From Clostridiaceae bacterium (GTDB lineage: Bacteria; Bacillota; Clostridia; Lutisporales; Lutisporaceae): a DNA stretch of 20,828 nucleotides. The translations under genes and the position numbers were made by a program. The number at the start of each line of letters is the position of its first letter. The stretch's first letter is position 1. The notes below the pieces were generated by a model. That model did no database searches. It was not told the DNA's origin and was given only the letters and a program-made list of their open reading frames with translations. Of this stretch, positions 1-5,515 are shown one piece after another. The stretch covers positions 1-20,828 of the forward strand of contig JAQVFD010000008.1 of the NCBI GenBank assembly GCA_028697435.1, in the 5' to 3' direction.

Positions 1-2
1 AT

Positions 3-692
3 TATATAATTCAGAAAAAGAATTCTTTCAGATATGGTGTTGATGCAGTGCTTCTGGCAGACTTTGCAAGCATAAAGCACAGGGATTCGGTTATAGATTT
101 GGGTACCGGTACCGGTATAATTCCTATTCTTATATATGCCAAAAAAAAGCCTGTTGAGATTACCGGGGTAGAAATACAAAAGGATATGGCGGATATGGCC
201 GTACGCAGTATAAAGTTGAATGGACTGGAGAAAAATATCAAGATGCTTTGCATGGACATCAAGGATGCACCAACGCTTTTGGGTAAGTCAAGATATGATT
301 GTGTGGTGACCAACCCTCCCTATATGAAAAAGGAATGTGGTATAAATAACCCTTCTGAAACTAAAGCCATATCCAGGTTTGAAATAATGTGCAGCCTTGA
401 AGAGATATTGATTTCGGCAAGAGAATTGCTGAAGCCCGGAGGTAAGCTGTTTATGGTTCACAGGACCGACCGCCTGGCAGATATAATCTATGAAATGAGA
501 AACATTGGCATTGAGCCAAAGCGTATTAGGTTTGTGCATCCATCCATTGGCCGAAGGCCTAATCTATTGCTGATCGAAGGGGCAAGAGGAGGAAACAAGG
601 AACTTAGGTTCATGGACCCTCTTTATATACATGATGAAAATGGAGAATATACTGAAGAGATACACAGGATATATGGGAGGGAAGTATTATGA
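3..692 (+). CDS. trmN6: tRNA1(Val) (adenine37-N6)-methyltransferase, 5' end missing
   Basis: This is a SAM-dependent methyltransferase of the TrmN6/YfiC (B. subtilis YabB) family, which in E. coli methylates A37 of tRNA1(Val) in the cytoplasm. The frame is open to the left edge: translation from base 3 gives the family-typical start region with FRYGVDAVLLADFAS, so the GTG at 48 is not the true start and a short N-terminal piece lies outside the window. The SAM-binding glycine motif DLGTGTGI is followed by an acidic GVEIQ segment. The NPPY motif, typical of N6-adenine methyltransferases, lies around bases 312-323. The stop overlaps the start of rsmI (ATGA), so the two are probably cotranslated. 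The same neighbours occur in Bacillus. Function is sure at family level; the exact tRNA substrate is inferred. Confidence 0.9.
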   Translation, partial: YIIQKKNSFRYGVDAVLLADFASIKHRDSVIDLGTGTGIIPILIYAKKKPVEITGVEIQKDMADMAVRSIKLNGLEKNIKMLCMDIKDAPTLLGKSRYDCVVTNPPYMKKECGINNPSETKAISRFEIMCSLEEILISARELLKPGGKLFMVHRTDRLADIIYEMRNIGIEPKRIRFVHPSIGRRPNLLLIEGARGGNKELRFMDPLYIHDENGEYTEEIHRIYGREVL

Positions 693-1558
693 CCGGTATT
701 TTATATCTATGCGCCACTCCCATAGGAAATCTTGAGGACATTACTCTGAGGTGCATCAGGATATTGAAGGAAGCAGATATAATAGCCGCCGAGGATACAC
801 GACAGGCAATAAAACTCTTAAATCATTTTCAAATTCGAAAGCCACTGATAAGCTATCATGAACATAATAAGTATGATAAAGGCAAAGAAATTGTGGAGCT
901 ATTAAAATCAGGGAAAAACATTGCTTTGGTTTCTGATGCGGGCATGCCTGCAATTTCGGACCCCGGGGAGGAGCTCGTAAGGCTCTGCATTGATAATGAT
1001 ATTGAAATTATTCCCCTACCGGGACCTTCTGCTTCACTTACAGCGTTGATTGTTTCGGGATTTTCAACAAGAAGGTTTTGTTTTGAAGGCTTTCTACCGT
1101 CAAGTAATAAAGAGCGAAAAGAAAGGCTAAAAAAACTCTCCAATGAAACAAGAACTATTATATTGTATGAAGCACCTCATCGTTTATTGGATACTTTGGG
1201 GGAGATTATGGAATGCTTTGGCAATAGGAGGATATCCGTATCAAGAGAGATAACAAAGAAATTCGAAGAAACCGTAAGAGCAGAAATAAGCGGCGTAATC
1301 GACATTTTCAAAGAACGGGCTATAAAAGGTGAATTCGTTCTGATTATTGAAGGCATGAGTGAAAAAGAACTTATTGATATTGAGCTGAAGAAATGGGATA
1401 ATATATCTGTTGAGGAGCATATTGCAATGTATTTACAGCAAGGAATGGACAAAAAAGAATCAATCAAAAGGGTTGCAGAGGATAGGAAGCTCCCGAAAAA
1501 GGAAGTATATAAAATAGGGTGTAATCTTGAAAGGAGGACAAAAAATGCAATTCACTAA
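689..1558 (+). CDS. rsmI: 16S rRNA (cytidine1402-2'-O)-methyltransferase RsmI
   Basis: RsmI methylates the 2'-O of C1402 in the decoding centre of 16S rRNA using SAM, acting on the small ribosomal subunit. The protein has 289 residues, the usual length. It shows the tetrapyrrole-methylase-fold signatures: TPIGNLEDIT near residue 10, AEDTR near 34, SDAGMPAISDPG near 80, and PLPGPSA near 110. The start ATG overlaps the trmN6 stop by 4 bases. The stop lies inside the next small gene, so this is a tight three-gene unit. The gene sits beside trmN6 and abrB as in Bacillus (yabC), though the small GIY-YIG gene yazA usually found between yabB and yabC is absent. Identification is firm. Confidence 0.96.
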   Translation: MTGILYLCATPIGNLEDITLRCIRILKEADIIAAEDTRQAIKLLNHFQIRKPLISYHEHNKYDKGKEIVELLKSGKNIALVSDAGMPAISDPGEELVRLCIDNDIEIIPLPGPSASLTALIVSGFSTRRFCFEGFLPSSNKERKERLKKLSNETRTIILYEAPHRLLDTLGEIMECFGNRRISVSREITKKFEETVRAEISGVIDIFKERAIKGEFVLIIEGMSEKELIDIELKKWDNISVEEHIAMYLQQGMDKKESIKRVAEDRKLPKKEVYKIGCNLERRTKNAIH

Positions 1559-1739
1559 GGATATGACGGTGGCTCAAATATTAAGAACAAATCCGAAAAC
1601 TGCTGAAGTTTTTTTGAGGTATGGAATGCATTGCCTTAGCTGCCCCGGTGCTACAGGAGAATCTGTAGAACAGGCTGCAATGGTGCATGGGTTTGACGCA
1701 GATCAGATTTTAGATGACTTGAATAAGGTAAGTGAATAA
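1545..1739 (+). CDS. small DUF1858-type protein with CxxC motif
   Basis: A 64-residue cytoplasmic protein resembling the DUF1858 family, also called the hybrid-cluster-protein-associated redox disulfide domain and related to the ScdA N-terminal domain. The family pattern is a short helical domain (TVAQILRTNPKTAEVFLRYGM) followed by HCLSCPGA, giving cysteines at residues 30 and 33. These can form a redox disulfide or bind metal; that role is a family-level suggestion. The frame extends up to a TTG at 1527, but AAAGGAGG at about 1529-1536 sits correctly for the ATG at 1545, so I use that start. It overlaps the last 14 bases of rsmI and is probably translated from the same mRNA. No hybrid cluster protein is visible nearby, so the partner is unknown. 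Confidence 0.82.
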   Translation: MQFTKDMTVAQILRTNPKTAEVFLRYGMHCLSCPGATGESVEQAAMVHGFDADQILDDLNKVSE

Positions 1740-1749
1740 ATATTAGCAT

Positions 1750-1807
1750 AAGACGGGGGGACGTTTCTCTTGTCCGCTTGCGGACAAGAGAAACGTCCCC
1801 CCGTCTT
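1750..1807. repeat. 28-bp perfect inverted repeat (REP-like palindrome)
   Basis: The arms 1750-1777 and 1780-1807 are perfectly complementary over 28 bp and are separated by only two bases (TT). The stem is GC-rich (core GGGGGGACGTTTCTCTTGTC) although the surroundings are AT-rich. It lies between the convergent ends of the DUF1858 gene and abrB. There is no T-run on either side, so it is not a standard Rho-independent terminator, though it could stop transcription or protect 3' ends from both sides. The core GAAACGTCCCCC recurs at 8345-8356 inside another hairpin, which suggests a dispersed repeat family. Confidence 0.85.
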
Positions 1808-1822
1808 CATTAATTATCTTAA

Positions 1823-2062
1823 TTATTTTTTAAATTCTTCCATGCAAGCCGGGCATATGTTTTTACCCTTATATTGAACCACATCTTTTGCATTTCCGCA
1901 GAATATGCATGCCGGCTCATATTTCTTCAAAATGATATGTTCGCCGTCAACGTATATCTCTAAAGAGTCCTTCTCCTCGATATTAAGAGTTCTCCTTAAT
2001 TCTATCGGAATAACAACTCTTCCTAGTTCGTCGACCTTTCTTACAATTCCCGTAGATTTCAA
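1823..2062 (-). CDS. abrB: AbrB-family transition-state regulator with C-terminal zinc-ribbon-like motif
   Basis: A 79-residue DNA-binding regulator. Residues 1-50 are the classic AbrB/SpoVT swapped-hairpin domain (STGIVRKVDELGRVVIPIEL, then ILKKY), nearly identical to the B. subtilis AbrB N-terminus. The C-terminal part differs from Bacillus: it has C52-x2-C55 and C70-x2-C73, a likely zinc-binding finger common in clostridial AbrB proteins. The start codon is TTG at 2060-2062. AAGGAGG at 2071-2077 lies 8 bases upstream and supports it. In Bacillus, AbrB represses transition-state and early sporulation genes and is itself repressed by Spo0A. The upstream region here fits that scheme, with a promoter, a palindrome on the -10, and a Spo0A-box match just downstream. 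Family assignment is firm; targets are unknown. Confidence 0.93.
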   Translation of the reverse strand: MKSTGIVRKVDELGRVVIPIELRRTLNIEEKDSLEIYVDGEHIILKKYEPACIFCGNAKDVVQYKGKNICPACMEEFKK

Positions 2063-2095
2063 TGTACTCTCCTCCTTTTACATTTAACAACAAAT

Positions 2096-2102
2096 TTCGA
2101 CA
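2096..2102 (-). promoter_or_regulatory. candidate Spo0A box in abrB leader
   Basis: Read on the minus strand, the sequence is TGTCGAA, a full match to the Spo0A-box core. It falls about 11-17 bases after the predicted abrB transcription start, the same placement as the boxes by which Spo0A represses abrB in B. subtilis. A weak second box (TGTTGTT, four of seven) follows exactly 10 bp further on. The 7-mer alone is expected by chance a few times in a window this size (one lies inside spmA), so the position is the main support. Confidence 0.5.
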
Positions 2103-2119
2103 ATTTCTACTGTATTTAA

Positions 2120-2148
2120 ATGTTAACATTTATGACAATAAAAGTCAA
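2120..2148 (-). promoter_or_regulatory. predicted sigma-A promoter of abrB
   Basis: On the minus strand TTGACT (2143-2148) and TAACAT (2120-2125) are separated by 17 bp. The -10 lies inside a 16-base perfect palindrome, TAAATGTTAACATTTA, at 2117-2132, which may be an operator. The predicted start is near 2113, giving a leader of about 50 bases to the TTG codon. Confidence 0.6.
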
Positions 2149-2271
2149 TAGCGCATAAAAAATAAATTAATAATTATTATCTATTTTATAAAATAACATT
2201 GAACGATTGATATATATAATTTGGTATATTTATTATAAAAAAATCATCTATACGCAACGCATAAATATTCG

Positions 2272-2301
2272 TCATATTATATTAATATTCACACCTACAA
2301 T
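2272..2301 (+). promoter_or_regulatory. candidate sigma-E-type sporulation promoter of the FAD/Rieske gene
   Basis: TCATATT (2272-2278) matches the sigma-E -35 consensus at all seven positions. After 15 bp, CCTACAAT (2294-2301) matches the sigma-E -10 (CATACAMT) at seven of eight. The rest of the 350-base gap between abrB and the oxidoreductase is very AT-rich, with another weak vegetative-like pair (TTGATA at 2207, TATTAT at 2231, 18 bp apart). I see no gene there. The assignment is inference from consensus only. Confidence 0.45.
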
Positions 2302-2414
2302 ACTAATCATAGTATAGACATGCATAGTAATAAGAATATAACTGAATATTTTTTGCGAGCCTGCAAATGATAAATATTATGTATGTTGAAAAACTGTAGG
2401 GAGTGAAAAGTTCA

Positions 2415-3962
2415 ATGAAAATAAGCACCGAAACACCTCCTGAGTCACTTTGGATAGCATCTGCTGCTAAGACCAATTATCCGGCTCTGGGGGATGATAT
2501 TAAAGTAGATGTTGCTATTGTAGGTGGTGGGATAACAGGAATAACCTCCGGATATATGCTAAAAAAGGAAGGTCTGAGTGTCGCTATAATCGAAGCTGGC
2601 AGGATCATTCAGGGCACAACCGGACATACAACGGCAAAAATTACATCTCAGCATGATCTGATATACAGTAAAATAAAAAGCTACATGGGAGATGAAAAAG
2701 CAAGGCAATATGCCGAAGCGAATGAAACATCCATCCGCACTATCTCAGATTTGATAGAACAAGAGAAAATTGACTGCGACTTTCATAAGGAACCTGCTTA
2801 CGTTGTCACATCGGTGGATTCATATGTTCAGCAGATAGCAGATGAAGCAAGTACTGCAAGAAGTTTGGGCATAAAATCATCGTTTATTGAAAATGCGCCT
2901 TTGCCTTTCAAGGTCAAAGGGGCTGTTAAATTTGATGATCAGGCGCGTTTCCATCCGCGCAAGTACCTGCTTGCTCTTGCAAAAAAGGTAGAAGGAGGAG
3001 GCAGTTTTATATTTGAACAAACGAGGGTCGTAGATATAAACAAAGGGAGTCCATGTATCCTCGTCACCAACCTGGGAAAAAAGGTTACTGCTGATAATGT
3101 GATTATTGCCTCTCATTTTCCGTGCTTTGACGGTATGGGTTTTTACTTTGCCAGGATGTACCCGGATAGATCCTATGTTATTGCCGTAAAAGCAAAGGAA
3201 AAATTCTTTGGGGGTATGTATATTACTGCTGAAGAACCCGGTAGGTCATTGCGCTCCCAAGAGTATGAAGGGGGAGAGCTTATTATTGTCTCAGGGGAGC
3301 ACCACAAGACAGCTCATGGGACGAATCTTCATACGCATTATGAAAATCTTTTGGAATTTGCGAAGAAGCACTATGAGGTGCAGGAACTGGTTTACAGGTG
3401 GTCAACCCAAGATTACACCACTCTTGATAAAGTACCTTATGTAGGCAGACTGACCTCAAAGATTCCAAATATATATGTGGCAACAGGTTTCAGAAAATGG
3501 GGCATGACAAACGGTACCGCCTCGGCAACGATAATAAGGGATTTAATTCTTAAAGGCAAAAATCCATGGGCTGAGGTTTATGATCCATCAAGATTTGTTT
3601 TAAATCCTTCAATAACAAGCTTTATATCAATAAATTCGGATGTTGCGGCCAATTTAGCCTCAGGAAAACTGAAATCTGCTCCGGAGAATGTTGACATTAA
3701 GAAGGGGGAAGCTGTAATTGAGGAAATTGAAGGAAATAAAATGGGTATGTATCGAGATAAGAAGGGGTATATCCATACGGTAGATACTACCTGTACCCAT
3801 ATGGGATGCGAATTGAAGTGGAATGATGCGGAAAATTCCTGGGATTGTCCTTGCCACGGTTCCAGATTTACATATGAAGGAGAAATCGTTGAAGGCCCCG
3901 CAATAAATGAACTACAGCATAATTACAATGAGAAGAATAAGATTGATCCTAATATAGTTTAA
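2415..3962 (+). CDS. FAD-dependent oxidoreductase with C-terminal Rieske [2Fe-2S] domain
   Basis: A 515-residue two-domain protein of the type of B. subtilis YhfW. Residues 30-400 form a DAO-family (D-amino-acid oxidase/glycine oxidase-like) FAD domain, with the nucleotide motif VDVAIVGGGITG at 31-42, a GTTGHTTAKI segment that usually lines the FAD pocket, and the C-terminal FAD motif around IYVATGFRKWGMTNG. The last ~100 residues are a Rieske domain: C460 and H462 (CTHMGC) and C478 and H481 (CPCHGS) should bind a [2Fe-2S] cluster, with C465 and C480 as the usual disulfide pair. Substrate and electron partner are unknown. The frame reaches back to a GTG at 2403, but AGGGAG at 2398-2403 fits the ATG at 2415. 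It stands alone between abrB and spmA and ends at a strong hairpin. Confidence 0.9.
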   Translation: MKISTETPPESLWIASAAKTNYPALGDDIKVDVAIVGGGITGITSGYMLKKEGLSVAIIEAGRIIQGTTGHTTAKITSQHDLIYSKIKSYMGDEKARQYAEANETSIRTISDLIEQEKIDCDFHKEPAYVVTSVDSYVQQIADEASTARSLGIKSSFIENAPLPFKVKGAVKFDDQARFHPRKYLLALAKKVEGGGSFIFEQTRVVDINKGSPCILVTNLGKKVTADNVIIASHFPCFDGMGFYFARMYPDRSYVIAVKAKEKFFGGMYITAEEPGRSLRSQEYEGGELIIVSGEHHKTAHGTNLHTHYENLLEFAKKHYEVQELVYRWSTQDYTTLDKVPYVGRLTSKIPNIYVATGFRKWGMTNGTASATIIRDLILKGKNPWAEVYDPSRFVLNPSITSFISINSDVAANLASGKLKSAPENVDIKKGEAVIEEIEGNKMGMYRDKKGYIHTVDTTCTHMGCELKWNDAENSWDCPCHGSRFTYEGEIVEGPAINELQHNYNEKNKIDPNIV

Positions 3963-3969
3963 TTCCACA

Positions 3970-3998
3970 TCATAAAACAATCCTATCCGCCATACATT
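3970..3998 (+). promoter_or_regulatory. candidate sigma-E-type promoter of spmA-spmB
   Basis: TCATAAA (3970-3976) matches the sigma-E -35 at five of seven positions. After 14 bp, CATACATT (3991-3998) matches the -10 at seven of eight. The predicted start near 4005 lies in the loop of the terminator hairpin, so an spmA transcript would lack the left arm and keep its ribosome binding site free. In B. subtilis the spmAB operon is expressed under sigma-E, which makes this plausible. Confidence 0.5.
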
Positions 3999-4029
3999 TT
4001 ATTATCAACAAATGTATGGCGGTGTTTTT
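3987..4029 (+). terminator. Rho-independent terminator after FAD/Rieske gene, overlapping spmA control region
   Basis: A 13-bp perfect stem (3987-3999 with 4010-4022, CCGCCATACATTT / AAATGTATGGCGG) with a 10-base loop is followed by TGTTTTT. It ends one base before the spmA start codon at 4030. The right arm contains the only possible ribosome binding site of spmA (GGCGGTG), and the left arm contains a sigma-E-like -10 element. Confidence 0.8.
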
Positions 4030-4617
4030 ATGATCAACAAGCTCTGGTTCTATATGATAGTCATAGCTGTCGCCTTTGCAGCTACAGGTAAAAAGCTTGA
4101 AGTTCTCACTGAAGAGATGTTTTCTTCTCTGAGTGCTGCTGTCGAACTTGGAATCGGACTTTTGGGGGGCATGATGCTTTGGTGCGGGATCTTGAAGGTG
4201 GCTGAAAAGTCAGGGCTGGTGGATAAAATATCTGATTTTATCAGACCTCTTATGAAGCTGCTTTTCAGGGAGATACCTTCAAAAAGTGCTGCAATGGGAG
4301 CTATGATAATGAATATTACCTCCAATATGCTTGGGCTTGGAAATGCAGCTACTCCCATGGGTCTGAAGGCAATGCAGGAGTTGCAGCGGTTGAATCCCAA
4401 AAAGGATACCGCCTCCAATGCAATGTGCCTTTTTTTGGTGGTGAATGCAGCGCCTATACAGTTGCTGCCGGCAACGGTTCTATCTCTGAGAGCCTCTTCG
4501 GGTTCGGTAAATCCCGGAATCATCATAATCCCCGCGGTTATTTCCTCTTTTGCCGCCGTTTCTGCCGGAGTGATAGCCTGCAAGCTGCTTGAAAAAACGA
4601 ATGGGGGTAGGAGATGA
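4030..4617 (+). CDS. spmA: spore maturation protein SpmA
   Basis: A 195-residue integral membrane protein with a nucleoside-recognition (Gate) domain. SpmA and SpmB are needed for full spore core dehydration in Bacillus; the molecular role is not settled. The family signature NMLGLGNAATPMGLKAMQEL is present near residues 95-115, along with hydrophobic segments at about 1-20, 40-60, 125-145 and 160-185. The frame also has an in-frame ATG at 4012, but it lies inside the terminator stem. The ATG at 4030 (MINKLWFYM) matches the N-terminus of the family and follows GGCGGTG by six bases, so I use it. The stop overlaps the spmB start (ATGA), as in other sporeformers. No dacB precedes the pair here, unlike Bacillus. 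Confidence 0.94.
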   Translation: MINKLWFYMIVIAVAFAATGKKLEVLTEEMFSSLSAAVELGIGLLGGMMLWCGILKVAEKSGLVDKISDFIRPLMKLLFREIPSKSAAMGAMIMNITSNMLGLGNAATPMGLKAMQELQRLNPKKDTASNAMCLFLVVNAAPIQLLPATVLSLRASSGSVNPGIIIIPAVISSFAAVSAGVIACKLLEKTNGGRR

Positions 4618-5126
4618 GTTTTATTATTCCCGTTATTATACTGCTTATACTTGTCTATGGATATCTCAAGGGGGTCAAAGTATATGATGTGTTCATTGAA
4701 GGGGCAAGGGAAGGTCTTGTGATAACATTCAAAATACTCCCGTACATAGGGGCAATGCTTCTTGGGGTGGGAATGCTCAGGAGCTCCGGAGGTCTGGATT
4801 TTATGCTTTACATTTTGAGGCCATTGACAAGAGCAGCAGGGATACCTGAGGAAGTGATGCCGCTTATTATTATGAAGCCCCTGTCGGGAAGCGGGGCATT
4901 GGGGATACTTGCTGATATATTGAGAAGGAGCGGAGCAGACAGCTTTGCGGGAGTACTGGCAAGTATAGTTATGAGCAGCACCGAAACAATCTTTTATACA
5001 ATTACCGTATATTTTGGTTCCGTAGGCATAAAAAATATACGACATACTCTTGCAGCAGCCGTGATTGCCGATGTGACAGGGCTGGTCGCAGCGGTACTTT
5101 TGTGCAGATTCATATTATTCCGGTGA
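4614..5126 (+). CDS. spmB: spore maturation protein SpmB
   Basis: A 170-residue membrane protein, the partner of SpmA, with the usual length for the family (about 175). It has an N-terminal hydrophobic segment (FIIPVIILLILVYGY), then GAREGLVITFKILPYIGAMLLGVGML, the conserved IMKPLSGSGALGILADILRR block at about residues 85-110, and a following SSTETIFYTITVYFGSVG segment. All these are hallmarks of SpmB. Translation is coupled to spmA through a 4-base overlap. No clear terminator follows; the next feature is the promoter of the metG leader about 50 bases on. Its place between abrB and metG is an insertion relative to the Bacillus order. Confidence 0.94.
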   Translation: MSFIIPVIILLILVYGYLKGVKVYDVFIEGAREGLVITFKILPYIGAMLLGVGMLRSSGGLDFMLYILRPLTRAAGIPEEVMPLIIMKPLSGSGALGILADILRRSGADSFAGVLASIVMSSTETIFYTITVYFGSVGIKNIRHTLAAAVIADVTGLVAAVLLCRFILFR

Positions 5127-5174
5127 CAAAGACATTGAATATTACCTAAGTAATCGTAGAATAATACATGTATA

Positions 5175-5203
5175 TTGACACTTTTTTAAAATTGATGTAT
5201 ATT
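5175..5203 (+). promoter_or_regulatory. sigma-A promoter of the metG T-box leader
   Basis: TTGACA (5175-5180) and TATATT (5198-5203) are separated by exactly 17 bp. The predicted start near 5210 gives a leader of about 305 bases, the usual size for a T-box mRNA. Confidence 0.75.
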
Positions 5204-5227
5204 TTATCATATAATCAAAACCATAAT

Positions 5228-5490
5228 AGTAATGATGGGAAGAGTAAGTTGGCATATTTGTCAAAGAGAGCCGGGTATGGTGCGAACCGGTACATAAAAC
5301 CAACCCAACATGGCCCCTGAACTGTACAGGTGAGGTATTTGCTTAGCTTGTACCGGTTGCTGACGTTATACAGCACAGTGATGAATCTTATGGGAAGAGT
5401 CACTTGTTAAGTTCTCTGCCGCGAGGCAGGGAAGAATCAGGGTGGTAACACGAGCAGCTCTCGTCCCTTTATGGGATGGGGGTTTTTTTA
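5228..5490 (+). promoter_or_regulatory. T-box riboswitch leader, methionine specifier
   Basis: This tRNA-sensing leader controls metG by transcription attenuation. The stem I apical part is recognisable: AGAGAGCCGGG near 5264-5274 and GGTGCGAACCGG at 5279-5290. The specifier is probably ATG at 5310-5312, followed by a purine, fitting tRNA-Met. A stem III hairpin (CTCTGCC GCGA GGCAGGG) at 5414-5431 directly precedes the T-box AGGGTGGTAACACG at 5439-5452. This differs from the AGGGTGGNACCGCG consensus at two positions. Its UGGU (5443-5446) can pair with the ACCA end of uncharged tRNA-Met (discriminator A). With uncharged tRNA bound, the antiterminator should form and metG be read. Together with the promoter it explains the 389-base gap before metG. 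Confidence 0.92.
5458..5489 (+). terminator. T-box attenuator terminator
   Basis: Bases 5458-5467 pair with 5473-5482 (10 bp including G-U pairs) around a TTTAT loop, followed by seven T residues. It overlaps the region competing with the T-box antiterminator and lies 26 bases before the metG start. Confidence 0.85.
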
Positions 5491-5515
5491 TTATTAAAAA
5501 CAGGGAGGAATTTCT

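Noticed and set aside
4050..5045. Long open frame (331 codons) on the minus strand opposite spmA-spmB
   Set aside because: It is rich in Cys, His, Pro and Ser with no family pattern or ribosome binding site, and lies wholly opposite two well-recognised genes; it is a shadow frame.
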